NCBI RefSeq assembly: GCF_902706185.1
Contig: NZ_CACSJM010000057.1
Span: forward strand, 1-35,387
Reading direction: 5' to 3'
DNA: 35,387 bases
Source: Roseomonas sp. 18066
GTDB lineage: Bacteria > Pseudomonadota > Alphaproteobacteria > Acetobacterales > Acetobacteraceae
The position numbers were made by a program, and so were the translations under genes. Position 1 is the first letter of the stretch. Each line of letters starts with the position of its first letter. This document shows, in pieces, positions 1 through 7,367 of the stretch. The notes beneath the pieces were generated by a model. The model saw nothing but the letters and a program-made list of their open reading frames with translations. It was not told where the DNA came from and ran no database searches.

Positions 1-75
1 GGCCAGGGGGGCGGCGAGGGCGGCGACGGCGAGACCGCCGCCGGCCTGCAGCAGCGCGCGACGAGAGCTGGACAT
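1..75 (-). CDS. N-terminus of a secreted (Tat-like signal) protein, truncated by window edge
   Basis: Reading leftward from an ATG at 73-75, the 25 visible residues begin MSSSRRALLQAGGG and continue into an Ala/Leu-rich hydrophobic stretch. This is the layout of a Tat-type or lipid-free export signal with a twin Arg just ahead of the hydrophobic core. The rest lies outside the window, so the product cannot be named. Other genes here with the same type of leader are solute-binding proteins, so a binding protein is the likeliest guess. It lies 70 bases downstream of the YihU-like dehydrogenase on the same strand and may share its transcript. Confidence 0.6.
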   Translation of the reverse strand, partial: MSSSRRALLQAGGGLAVAALAAPLA

Positions 76-145
76 GAGCGTTTCCCTTGATGTCGTTGTC
101 GCCCGCCCTCTGCGGGGCGGTGCTTCTTCCAGTCAGGCGGAACAG

Positions 146-1039
146 TCAGCGCAGGCGGGGCTTCTCGATCCCGGCCAGGTCGCAGAGCGCATCGACCATG
201 GCCGAGAAATCCTTGCCCCCGAAACCGCGGGAGCGGGCGGTGCTGAAGGCCTCGCGCGCCGCGGCGGCCATCGGCATCGGCACCCGCGCCGCATTGGCGG
301 CATCGACGATCAGCGTCAGGTCCTTATGCGCCAGGTCGATGGTGAAGCCAGGCTCGATATCGCCCTTCAGCACCTTGGTCGGCCAGGCGATCTTCAGCTG
401 CCCGTTCACCGCCGTGGTGCCGTAGAGCACGTCCAGCGTCTTCTCGAGCTCCAGCCCGAAGCGCTGCGACAGCGCCAGCGCCTCGGCATTCATCTGGCAG
501 GAGGCGACGGCGAGGAAGTTGTTCACCAGCTTGGTGCGCGTGCCGCTGCCGACCGGGCCGCAGTGATGGATGGTCGAGCCCATCGCCTCCAGCAGCGGCC
601 TGACCGCCTCGAAATGCGCGGCCTCGCCGCCCACCATGAACAGCGATTCCCCGCGATCGGCATGGCTGGCCAGCCGCCCCACCGGCGCGTCGACGAAGCC
701 GATGCCGCGCGCCTTGGCCAGGGCGGCCAGGCGGTCGGTGGTCTCGGGGTCGATGGTGCTCATGTCCAGCACGATGGAGCCGGGCCGGGCATGCGCCAGC
801 ACGCCCTCCGCCCCGCCGATCACCTGGTCGACGATGGCGGAGTTGGGCAGCATGGTGACGATGACCTGGCCGGCGGCGGCGACCTCGGCCACGCTCGCGC
901 CGGCGCGGGCCTGCAGCAGCTCGAGCTCGGCCACGGCTTCCGGGTTGATGTCGTTGACGACGAGCCGGAAGCCCTTGCGGCAGAGGTTGGACGCCATCGG
1001 GCGCCCCATCCGACCCAGGCCAATGAAGCCGACATCCAT
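146..1039 (-). CDS. YihU-like beta-hydroxyacid dehydrogenase (3-hydroxyisobutyrate dehydrogenase superfamily)
   Basis: This 297-residue cytosolic NAD(P)-dependent dehydrogenase has an N-terminal Rossmann fold with the nucleotide motif GFIGLGRMGRPM at residues 4-15. A helical C-terminal domain follows. The family's catalytic Lys is K170, in KLVNN. The substrate-loop sequence is DAPVGR (117-122) rather than the DAPVSGG of 3-hydroxyisobutyrate dehydrogenases. From memory, E. coli sulfolactaldehyde reductase YihU has the same VGR element and a closely matching C-terminal WPxKVLxGD...IDLAHKDL stretch. YihU residues I recall as contacting the sulfonate are R123, N174 and S178. Here R122 and N173 are kept but the Ser position is Ala177. 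A short-chain hydroxyacid or semialdehyde is therefore likely, and a sulfonated one is possible. The start at 1039 is preceded by a GGGGGAGAG ribosome-binding site. A longer in-frame start at 1144 lacks this support. Confidence 0.85.
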   Translation of the reverse strand: MDVGFIGLGRMGRPMASNLCRKGFRLVVNDINPEAVAELELLQARAGASVAEVAAAGQVIVTMLPNSAIVDQVIGGAEGVLAHARPGSIVLDMSTIDPETTDRLAALAKARGIGFVDAPVGRLASHADRGESLFMVGGEAAHFEAVRPLLEAMGSTIHHCGPVGSGTRTKLVNNFLAVASCQMNAEALALSQRFGLELEKTLDVLYGTTAVNGQLKIAWPTKVLKGDIEPGFTIDLAHKDLTLIVDAANAARVPMPMAAAAREAFSTARSRGFGGKDFSAMVDALCDLAGIEKPRLR

Positions 1040-1340
1040 GCTGCTCTCCCCCTCGATTTTTACGGCGGCCATCTGTCGCGGCACGCTCGGCAAGGGGCGA
1101 TTTAGCAGCGTTCCGGGGGCAGTCCTTCCATAAAAAATAAGCATAGCAGAAAGACCGGATTGCGAATTGGCGACGGCTTCCGGCCCGGGCGGCGGGGCCT
1201 GGCGACGGTCGCGGACACGGCGACCGGCGGGGCGGCGGATTTTACGGGCATTTGCATTGTCCGGCCCCTTGAATGAGCCGAGTATTTCCCGATCGGTTCC
1301 TGGCTTTTACAGCAACGTCTCAACCGGCAGCGGGGAAAAA
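1040..1340. promoter_or_regulatory. Divergent intergenic region between dehydrogenase and MBL-fold gene
   Basis: About 300 bases separate two divergent starts and hold no credible gene. An A/T-rich patch at about 1128-1146 stands out from the surrounding GC-rich sequence and is the best candidate for the leftward promoter. A second relatively AT-rich stretch at about 1245-1335 precedes the rightward gene. I could not fit confident -35/-10 pairs with normal spacing. Confidence 0.35.
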
Positions 1341-2027
1341 ATGAAGATCACTTTCTACGCCCATGCGAGCTTCCGCCTGGAAGCCGATGGCCTGGCCGTG
1401 GTGACCGACCCCTATACCCCGGCGCGCAGCGGCTTCGCGCCGATCGACGAGCCGGCCGACCTGGTGATCATGAGCTCGGCCACCGACGACTTCCATTCCG
1501 ACCCGAGCCACATCCAGGGCGCGCCCCGCGTGGTCAATGCGCTGGAGCTGCCGCCCGGGGGCGCCGAGGTGCTGGGCCTGACCATTCGCCCTTTCCCCGC
1601 CTATGAAAGCCTGACCTTCGACTTCCAGAAGGCGGCCGGGCGCGATCCGGATGCCAATGCCCTGTACCACTTCGCCATCGGCGGGCTGCGGGTGCTGCAT
1701 ATGGGCGATATCGGCAACCCGGTGGCGCCGGCGCATCTGGCGGCCCTGGCCGGCCAGGTCGATATCCTGCTGGCGCTGACGGGCGAGCATGCGACCATCG
1801 CGCTGGACGACCTGGACCAGGCCATCGCCGCGATCCGCCCGCGCGTCATCATCCCGATGCACTACCACAGCCCGCGCGGCGTGCTGCCGATCGAGCCGGT
1901 GGAGCGCTTCACCGCCCGCTTCCCGGCCGCGGCGGTGACCCAGGTCGGCGGGCCCAGCCTGGAGCTGACGCCGGAGACCCTGCCGGCCGCCGCGCCGCAT
2001 GTCTTCGTGCTGAAGCAGTCGCGCTGA
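1341..2027 (+). CDS. Metallo-beta-lactamase-fold (UlaG/UPF0173-like) protein with altered metal motif
   Basis: This 228-residue cytosolic protein opens with ITFYAHASFRLE, the usual first strand of the COG2220/UlaG-like branch of the metallo-beta-lactamase superfamily. It has DPY early on, GDIGN in the middle and IPMHYHS near the C-terminus, matching the later conserved Asp and His of the fold. The expected THxHxDH motif is replaced at residues 45-57 by SSATDDFHSDPSH, so several usual zinc-ligand histidines are missing or shifted. It may use an altered metal site or be a non-classical hydrolase. I chose the ATG at 1341 because homology begins there. The open frame continues upstream to 1167, but the extra N-terminus looks non-coding. 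Convergent with the rhodanese gene across a hairpin. Confidence 0.8.
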   Translation: MKITFYAHASFRLEADGLAVVTDPYTPARSGFAPIDEPADLVIMSSATDDFHSDPSHIQGAPRVVNALELPPGGAEVLGLTIRPFPAYESLTFDFQKAAGRDPDANALYHFAIGGLRVLHMGDIGNPVAPAHLAALAGQVDILLALTGEHATIALDDLDQAIAAIRPRVIIPMHYHSPRGVLPIEPVERFTARFPAAAVTQVGGPSLELTPETLPAAAPHVFVLKQSR

Positions 2028-2043
2028 CCGGCTGAGCCGGCGA

Positions 2044-2081
2044 CGGCCACCGCCGGCCCGCTGCAGGGGCGGCGGTGGCCG
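2044..2081. terminator. Bidirectional hairpin between convergent genes
   Basis: A perfect 11-bp inverted repeat, CGGCCACCGCC at 2044-2054 and GGCGGTGGCCG at 2071-2081, has a 16-base loop. It sits between the stops of the convergent MBL-fold gene (2027) and rhodanese gene (2091). A short GTTT follows on the plus strand. Position and stem strength fit a shared terminator, although the T-tract is weak. Confidence 0.6.
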
Positions 2082-2090
2082 GTTTCAGCC

Positions 2091-2441
2091 TCAGCCGGCG
2101 ATCGGCGTGGTGGGCAGGCCCTGTTCCTTCCAGGCGGCGACGCCGCCATCGACATGCACCAGGTTCTTCAGCCCGGCCTGGCGCAGGGGCGCGACATAGG
2201 GCTCGGTGCCCTTCTCGGTGGTGCAGATCAGCACCACCGCCTGGTCCAGGCTGGCCAGCTGCGGCAGCTTCTTCGGCGAGGCGAGGTCGAGCGCCTCGGC
2301 CAGGTCGGCCTTGGCGACGACGACGGCGCCGTCGATCAGGCCGTCGCGCTGCCGGCCGGGATCGCCGCGCACATCGATGACGAGGGCGCCGCTTTCCAGC
2401 GCCTGGCGGGCCTGGGCCGGGGTGATCGAGCTGGTGGACAT
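2091..2441 (-). CDS. Single-domain rhodanese-like sulfurtransferase
   Basis: This 116-residue protein is a single rhodanese domain. It has the early GALVIDVRGDPGRQRDGLIDGA (residues 18-39) equivalent of the family's VDVR...E...GHI region. The active-site loop begins at C73, in ICTTEKGT, followed by a helix. The conserved end is VHVDGGVAAWKEQGLP. Rhodaneses carry a persulfide on the loop Cys and transfer sulfane sulfur. The loop here, CTTEKGT, is not the thiosulfate-type CxxGxR, so the donor is unclear. It lies 33 bases downstream of the LLM monooxygenase on the same strand and probably shares its transcript. This fits a sulfur-related role for the operon, but that link is inferred. Confidence 0.85.
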   Translation of the reverse strand: MSTSSITPAQARQALESGALVIDVRGDPGRQRDGLIDGAVVVAKADLAEALDLASPKKLPQLASLDQAVVLICTTEKGTEPYVAPLRQAGLKNLVHVDGGVAAWKEQGLPTTPIAG

Positions 2442-2473
2442 TGTTTCGTTCCTTGCCGTGGGTGAGAGGGAGA

Positions 2474-3829
2474 TCAGCCGGCGCGCCGCGCCGGGTGACG
2501 GTCCGGCAGACGGGCCTCGCCGAACAGCTTCCGGCGCAGCGGGCCCTCGCCATAGCCGCGCTTGTAGAGGCCGCGCTCCTGCAGCACGGGCACCACCAGC
2601 GTGACGAAATCCTCGAGGCTTTCATGCGCGACCAGGCGGGTCAGGTTGAAGCCGTCGATATCGGCCTCCGCCATCCACTGGGCCAGCCCGTCGGCGACCT
2701 GCTGCGGGTCGCCCAGGATCAGCGGGCCGCGGCCGCCGACGCTCATCCGCGCGATCAGGTCGCGCTTGGTCCAGGCGCCCTCGCGGCTGCGGGTGGTGAT
2801 GCTTTCCAGCGCCGAATTGTTGGCGTTGTTCTGGACGAAGCCGATCGGCTCATCCAGCCCGTGCCGCGCGTAGTCGATGCCGGTGGAGGCGGCGAAATGC
2901 GCCAGCTCCCCCTCCGGGTCGATATAGCTGCGATAGTCGGCGAGCTTGTCCTCGGCCTCGGCCTGGCTGCGGCCGACGATGACCGACATGCCGGCGAAGA
3001 CGCGCAGGTCCTCGTCCCGGCGCCCGGCCTGCCGCGCCGCCGCGCGCAGCCGTGCCACCTTCTCGGCGGCGCCGGCGGGGGAGCGGCCATTGATGAAGAC
3101 GCATTCGGCATGCTCGCCGGCGAAGCGCAGCCCGCGCGTCGAGGAGCCGGCCTGGAACAGCACCGGCGTGCGCTGCGGCGAAGGCTCGCTCAGATGCAGG
3201 CCGCGCATCTGGAAATAGGGTCCGTCATGCGCGACCTCGCGCACCCGGTCGGGGCGGGAGAAGACGCGGGCGCCCTTGTCGCGCAGCACCGCGTCATCCG
3301 CCCAGCTGTGCTCCCACAGCTTGTAGACGACCTGGAGAAAATCATCGGCCATGTCGTAGCGCGTGTCGTGCTCGCGCTGCGTCGGCCGGCCCATGGCGCG
3401 GGCGGCGCTGTCGAGGAAGCCGGTGACGACGTTCCAGGCGACGCGGCCCTCGGTCAGGTGGTCGAGGGTGGAGAAGCGCCGCGCCAGCAGGAACGGCGCC
3501 TCGTAGCTGACATTGGCGGTGATGCCGAAGCCCAGGTGTTGCGTCACCTGCGCCATGGCGGGGACCAGCAGCATCGGGTCGTTGATCGGGATCTGCGCGC
3601 CGCTGCGCAGCGCCGCCTCGGCCGAGCCGCCATAGACATCGTAGACGCCCAGCACATCGGCGAGGAACAGCCCGTCGAACAGGCCGCGCTCCAGCAGGCG
3701 CGCCAGGTCGGTCCAATAGGACAGGCGGTTGTAGTCGGCGGCCCGGCTGCGCGGATGCGCCCAGAGCCCGTGCGAGCTCTGGCTGACCGTGTTCATCTCG
3801 AAGGCGTTGAGCAGCATCGGCCTGGCCAT
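2474..3829 (-). CDS. LLM-class FMNH2-dependent monooxygenase, NtaA/SnaA/DszA branch
   Basis: This 451-residue protein belongs to the two-component flavin monooxygenases whose characterised members attack nitrilotriacetate (NtaA), EDTA (EmoA), pristinamycin (SnaA) and dibenzothiophene sulfone (DszA). Visible hallmarks are the N-terminal W-x-HP segment, GLFDGLFLADVLGVYD, the TIM-barrel element LARRFSTLDHLTEGRVAWNVVTG, and VLFQAGSSTRGLRFAGEHAECVF near the middle. A C-terminal DGFNLTRLV...VLQERGL segment follows. Such enzymes need a partner flavin reductase, and none is encoded in the window. The start at 3829 (MARPMLLNAFEM) lies 7 bases beyond the stop of the upstream SBP gene, so the two are probably co-translated. 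An earlier in-frame start at 3865 would overlap the SBP gene. The true substrate cannot be read from sequence. Confidence 0.88.
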   Translation of the reverse strand: MARPMLLNAFEMNTVSQSSHGLWAHPRSRAADYNRLSYWTDLARLLERGLFDGLFLADVLGVYDVYGGSAEAALRSGAQIPINDPMLLVPAMAQVTQHLGFGITANVSYEAPFLLARRFSTLDHLTEGRVAWNVVTGFLDSAARAMGRPTQREHDTRYDMADDFLQVVYKLWEHSWADDAVLRDKGARVFSRPDRVREVAHDGPYFQMRGLHLSEPSPQRTPVLFQAGSSTRGLRFAGEHAECVFINGRSPAGAAEKVARLRAAARQAGRRDEDLRVFAGMSVIVGRSQAEAEDKLADYRSYIDPEGELAHFAASTGIDYARHGLDEPIGFVQNNANNSALESITTRSREGAWTKRDLIARMSVGGRGPLILGDPQQVADGLAQWMAEADIDGFNLTRLVAHESLEDFVTLVVPVLQERGLYKRGYGEGPLRRKLFGEARLPDRHPARRAG

Positions 3830-3836
3830 GGCGGGA

Positions 3837-5438
3837 TCAGGCGCCCTGCAGCCAGGCATCGGCAAAATTGCCCTTGATGCCGTCGCAGATGGTGGTGTGG
3901 TCGCGCAGCCGGCGGCTGGACACCGTCACCTGCTGCATCGAGACCAGCGGGATTTCCGGCAGGTCCTCCTGCACGAGGCGCTGGAATTCGGCATAGAGCC
4001 GCAGCCGCTTCGCCGGGTCGTTTTCCACCTGCGCCGTCTCGAGCAGCCGATCGACTTCCGGATTGTTGTAGTGGGTGCCGTTGGAATAGGGCACGCCGGG
4101 CTGGAAGGCCTTCGACCAGTAGATGCGCTGGGTGCCGATCGCCGGGTCGGGCCCGGGCGAGGTATAGGCATTGGTCGTGTCGAAGTCGCGCGCCGTGTAG
4201 ACGCGGCGGGAGAAGCTGGCGAAGTCCTGGCTGCGCACGGTGACGCGGATGCCGACCTTGCCCAGCGCCTCGCGGATATACTCGGCCGTGCGGAGAAACT
4301 GCTCGCCCGAGGTCGGGTGGTCATGGGTGATGCTCAGCCGGATGCCGTTGCCATCCGGCTTCAGCCCGGCCTCGTCCAGCAGCTGCCGCGCGCGCGCGGG
4401 ATCGAAGGCATAGCGCGGCACCTCGGCGCTGTGGAAGGCGCCCATGCTGCGCGGGATCGGGCTGATGGCGGCCTCGCCATAGCCGTACCAGATGTTGCGG
4501 ACGATGAAGTCGCGGTCGATGGCATGGGCGAAGGCGCGGCGCACCCGCACATCCTGGAAATAGGGGCGGTCCAGGTTGAACTGGAAGAACTGCGTCAGGC
4601 CGAGATAGTCATAGCCTCTCGTCGTCAGCTCCAGCTCCGGGTTGCGCTTGAGGCGCGCGAGATCGCTGCCGGGCACGCCGGTCTCGGCGACCAGGTGAAC
4701 GTCGCCGGCCTCCAGCGCCGCGGCGCGGCCGGCGGCGTCGGGCAGGAAGCGATAGATGATCTGGTCGAGATAGGGCTTCGGCTGGTCCCAGTAATCCGGG
4801 TTGCGCTCCAGCCGGATCAGGCTGCCGCGGTCCCAGCGCAGGAAGCGGAAGGGGCCAGTGCCGATCGGCGCGATATTGGCCGGGTTGCGGAAGAAGTCGG
4901 TGCCCTCATAGACGTGCTTCGGCAGGATCTGCGCGATCCAGGAGGTCAGCCCGTAGAGGATATAGGGCGAGGGCGCCGCCAGCCGCAGGATCGCCGTCTG
5001 CGCATCGGGCGTGTCCACCGCGGTGACATTGGCGAAGAGCGCCTGGCGGCTGTTGTATTTCTTCCAGACCTCGATGACCGAGAAGGCGACATCGGCCGAG
5101 GTGAAGGGCCGCCCGTCATGCCAGCGCACGCCGGATCGCAGGGTGAAGGCGATGCTCAGCCCGTCCTCGGCGATCTCCCAGGCGGTGGCCAGCTGCGGCT
5201 TCGGCGTGAAGTCGAAGTCGTAGGTCAGCAGCCCGTCGAACAGCTTGGGCGAGATGTTGTTGGTCGCCGCCGCCGCGGTCAGCGCGCCGGTCAGGATGGT
5301 GGGCTCAGGGAATTGCGCGACCACCAGCGTGCCGCCGCGGCGCGGCGTGGCGGCGGCGGGCGTCTGCGCCGAGGCCAGGCCGGGCAGCACGGTCAGGGCG
5401 CCGGCGGCGTGGAGAAGATGGCGGCGGGACAGGGTCAT
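3837..5438 (-). CDS. Peptide-type ABC transporter solute-binding protein (family 5), type A copy 1
   Basis: This 533-residue exported protein has a Tat-like leader (LSRRHLLHAAGALTVLPGLASA). The family-5 binding-protein body follows: RGGTLVVAQFPEP, GLLTYDF, the signature region LRSGVRWHDGRPFTSADVAFS, and IGTGPFRF with NPDYWD further on. The family delivers peptides, nickel, opines and other small molecules to DppBC-type permeases. EppA of the EDTA-uptake system is another member. It is clearly paralogous to the SBP at 11883, sharing long stretches such as RFLPDAAGRAAALE and YTARDFDT. It sits between a ketopantoate-reductase-like gene and an NtaA-type monooxygenase, with gaps of 14 and 7 bases. 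Start chosen at 5438 (MTLSRRH) because the leader begins there; an alternative is 5456. Confidence 0.9.
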   Translation of the reverse strand: MTLSRRHLLHAAGALTVLPGLASAQTPAAATPRRGGTLVVAQFPEPTILTGALTAAAATNNISPKLFDGLLTYDFDFTPKPQLATAWEIAEDGLSIAFTLRSGVRWHDGRPFTSADVAFSVIEVWKKYNSRQALFANVTAVDTPDAQTAILRLAAPSPYILYGLTSWIAQILPKHVYEGTDFFRNPANIAPIGTGPFRFLRWDRGSLIRLERNPDYWDQPKPYLDQIIYRFLPDAAGRAAALEAGDVHLVAETGVPGSDLARLKRNPELELTTRGYDYLGLTQFFQFNLDRPYFQDVRVRRAFAHAIDRDFIVRNIWYGYGEAAISPIPRSMGAFHSAEVPRYAFDPARARQLLDEAGLKPDGNGIRLSITHDHPTSGEQFLRTAEYIREALGKVGIRVTVRSQDFASFSRRVYTARDFDTTNAYTSPGPDPAIGTQRIYWSKAFQPGVPYSNGTHYNNPEVDRLLETAQVENDPAKRLRLYAEFQRLVQEDLPEIPLVSMQQVTVSSRRLRDHTTICDGIKGNFADAWLQGA

Positions 5439-5452
5439 GGCAGGCTCTCGGA

Positions 5453-6511
5453 TCAAAGCGTCGGCAGCAGGGTGGGGGAGGGGGCGAGCTCGCCGCGCTG
5501 GATGCGGCGGACGATCTCGGCCAGCGCTTCATGCGCCGCGACCGGCAGGCCGATCTCGCGGCCGCGGGCTGCGATCAGCCCGTTGATCTCGTCGATCTCG
5601 GTGCGGCGGCCCTTGACGATATCCTGGCCCATCGAGGGGCGCTGCAGGTCGCTGCGGCTGTTGGAGCGCGTCGCCGCCAGCAGGATCGCCTCGACCGCGG
5701 CCAGCGCAGCCGGGTCGCCTTCATGCGCGCGGGCCAGCGGCTCGGCCTCGAGGTTGTAGATCTCCTCGAGCTGGTAGCCGAGCGCCTGGCCGATGCGCAC
5801 CGCCTCGCCGCCCAGCCGGATGCCGAAGCGGCGCACCGCCTCGATGCGGTCGATGTCGTTGCCGGCGAGGCCCGTGGCCGCCGCCAGCCCGTTGCGCATG
5901 CCGTTGACGCAGAGCTTCGACCAGCGCTCGCCCCAGAGGTTGGTGGTCAGCTTGACGGTGTCGACCTTGCCGATCAGGGCGGCCAGCGCCTGCAGCCGCG
6001 GCGTGACGCGGCCATGCAGCTCGCCGACGCGGAACACGGTCAGGTCCGTGCCGCCGCGCGGCACCGAGCGGCGGATGCGGCCCGGCGCGTAGAGCTCGAC
6101 GGCGATGCGCGCCGGCACGCAGCCCAGCGTGCGCGGCCAGCCGACCACCTCGGCGATGGTCTCCTCGTTGATGCCGTTCTGCAGCGCGACGACGATGCCG
6201 TCCGGCGCCAGATAGGGCTTGATCAGCGCCGTCGCCCAGGCCGTGTCGTAGGATTTGACGGCGATGAAGGCGATGTCGACCGGCGCCTCGCGCACCAGCC
6301 CCTGCGCCTCGCTCAGATGCAGCGCGCGCAGCCTCTGGGTGAAGCCCTGCTCCGGCGCCAGCTCCTCGATCCGCAGGCCCTCCGAGCGGATCAGCGCCAC
6401 ATGCTCGGGCCAGGGGTCGATGAGGGCGACATCCTCGCCGGCGGCGGTGAGATAGGCGCCGACATAGCCCCCCACGGCCCCGGCGCCGACGATCGCGATC
6501 CGCAGCGGCAT
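5453..6511 (-). CDS. Ketopantoate reductase-family (PanE/ApbA-like) oxidoreductase
   Basis: This 352-residue NADPH-dependent enzyme has an N-terminal Rossmann motif VGAGAVGGYVG (residues 8-18), the QNG element (N112) and the catalytic-domain KLCVN (K199, N203). PanE reduces 2-dehydropantoate to pantoate. This copy is about 50 residues longer than E. coli PanE and sits first in an operon with a transporter SBP and a flavin monooxygenase, not with panB or panC. It is more likely to act on a 2-oxoacid or related carbonyl in a catabolic route. The gene begins the leftward operon (5453, 3837, 2474, probably 2091), with gaps of 7-33 bases. The first base of the ATG lies at 6511, facing the divergent aldolase operon. 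Confidence 0.85.
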   Translation of the reverse strand: MPLRIAIVGAGAVGGYVGAYLTAAGEDVALIDPWPEHVALIRSEGLRIEELAPEQGFTQRLRALHLSEAQGLVREAPVDIAFIAVKSYDTAWATALIKPYLAPDGIVVALQNGINEETIAEVVGWPRTLGCVPARIAVELYAPGRIRRSVPRGGTDLTVFRVGELHGRVTPRLQALAALIGKVDTVKLTTNLWGERWSKLCVNGMRNGLAAATGLAGNDIDRIEAVRRFGIRLGGEAVRIGQALGYQLEEIYNLEAEPLARAHEGDPAALAAVEAILLAATRSNSRSDLQRPSMGQDIVKGRRTEIDEINGLIAARGREIGLPVAAHEALAEIVRRIQRGELAPSPTLLPTL

Positions 6512-6680
6512 CAGACACCTTCCAGCGACATCAAATCAACACATGAATCCGGTGCCATGCTTAATAGACGCAACAAGAGAGTCAATAAGGAATACCGCGA
6601 TTGATATGCGCGTAATATGGTGATACCGGCTCCCGCCACGGCGCTGCGGCGCCGCTTCGGGCGGAAAGCGGGGACTGCGG
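6512..6680. promoter_or_regulatory. Divergent promoter region, KPR operon / aldolase operon
   Basis: This 169-base spacer between divergent starts is markedly AT-richer than its surroundings at 6525-6625. On the minus strand it holds TTGACT (6585-6580), followed 13 bases later by TATTAA (6566-6561). The same arrangement, TTGACT-N13-CATAAA, occurs on the plus strand at 25673-25697 ahead of the CoA-transferase operon. The spacing is too short for a normal sigma-70 promoter, so these may be regulator sites. TAATAT at 6613-6618 is a possible -10 for the rightward operon. Assignments are tentative. Confidence 0.4.
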
Positions 6681-7367
6681 ATGACCAGGCGACTGAAAGA
6701 CAAGCTGCGGGCCGGGGGCGTGGCCAGCATGATCAGCCCCTCCTACCCGGCGCCGGGCATCGTCGAGCGGCTGGGCGGCCTGGGCTTCGACGCCGCCTTC
6801 ATCGATTGCGAGAAGGGCAGCCATTCGGTCGAGCGGGTGGAGGAGCTGGCGCGCGCCGGCCGCGCCGGCGGCATCCCCACCATCGTGCGGCCCTGGCGCC
6901 ACGATGCCGGGCTGATCAGCCGCTATCTCGATGTCGGCGCCGACGGGGTGATGGCGGCCTCGATCGAGACGCCGGCCCTGGCGCGCGAGGTGGTGGAGGC
7001 GGTGCGCTTCGCCCGGCATCGCGATTTCGACGCCAAGTTCGTCATCGCCCTGGTGGAGACGCCGCTGGGCCTGCAAAACCTGCCGGCGATGCTGGAGATC
7101 GACGAGGTCGATGTCTGGCAGATCGGCGCCAACGACCTGGCGCATCACCTGGGCCATCCCGGCAATGCCGCCCATCCGGCGGTGCAGGCGGCGGTGGATG
7201 CCGCCATCGCCCGCATCACCGCGCGCGGCCGCATCTGCGGCGTCAATGCCAGCTTCCGCCCGCCGGCCGATCTGGTGGCGCAGGGCGTGCGCTTCCTGGT
7301 CGGCGATGTCGACCAGTTCATCGCCTGGGGCGCCGAGCGGTATCGCGCGGCCCTCGCCCCGGCATGA
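6681..7367 (+). CDS. HpcH/HpaI-family class II aldolase with Lys at the catalytic His position
   Basis: This 228-residue TIM-barrel protein is related to 4-hydroxy-2-oxoheptanedioate aldolase HpaI and 2-keto-3-deoxy acid aldolases. The metal ligands are visible as E125 (ALVETPLGL) and D151 (IGANDLAHHLG). The substrate Arg is R69 (TIVRPW) and the Asp is D83 (LDVGADGV). The family's DxEH motif, whose His45 assists catalysis in HpaI, reads DCEKGSH with K45. The reaction may therefore differ from a standard pyruvate aldolase, or the protein may bind without classical aldol cleavage. A GGAAAG and GGGG lie ahead of the ATG at 6681. Its stop overlaps the next start in ATGA, so it is translationally coupled to the FAD oxidoreductase and permeases downstream. 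Confidence 0.87.
   Translation: MTRRLKDKLRAGGVASMISPSYPAPGIVERLGGLGFDAAFIDCEKGSHSVERVEELARAGRAGGIPTIVRPWRHDAGLISRYLDVGADGVMAASIETPALAREVVEAVRFARHRDFDAKFVIALVETPLGLQNLPAMLEIDEVDVWQIGANDLAHHLGHPGNAAHPAVQAAVDAAIARITARGRICGVNASFRPPADLVAQGVRFLVGDVDQFIAWGAERYRAALAPA

Noticed and set aside
74..1105. Long plus-strand open frame opposite the dehydrogenase gene
   Set aside because: It mirrors the minus-strand dehydrogenase. The translation is Arg/Gln/His-rich with no family motifs, typical of antisense frames in GC-rich DNA.
3789..5759. 656-codon plus-strand open frame
   Set aside because: It is antisense to the family-5 SBP and ketopantoate-reductase-like genes, with composition typical of a shadow frame.
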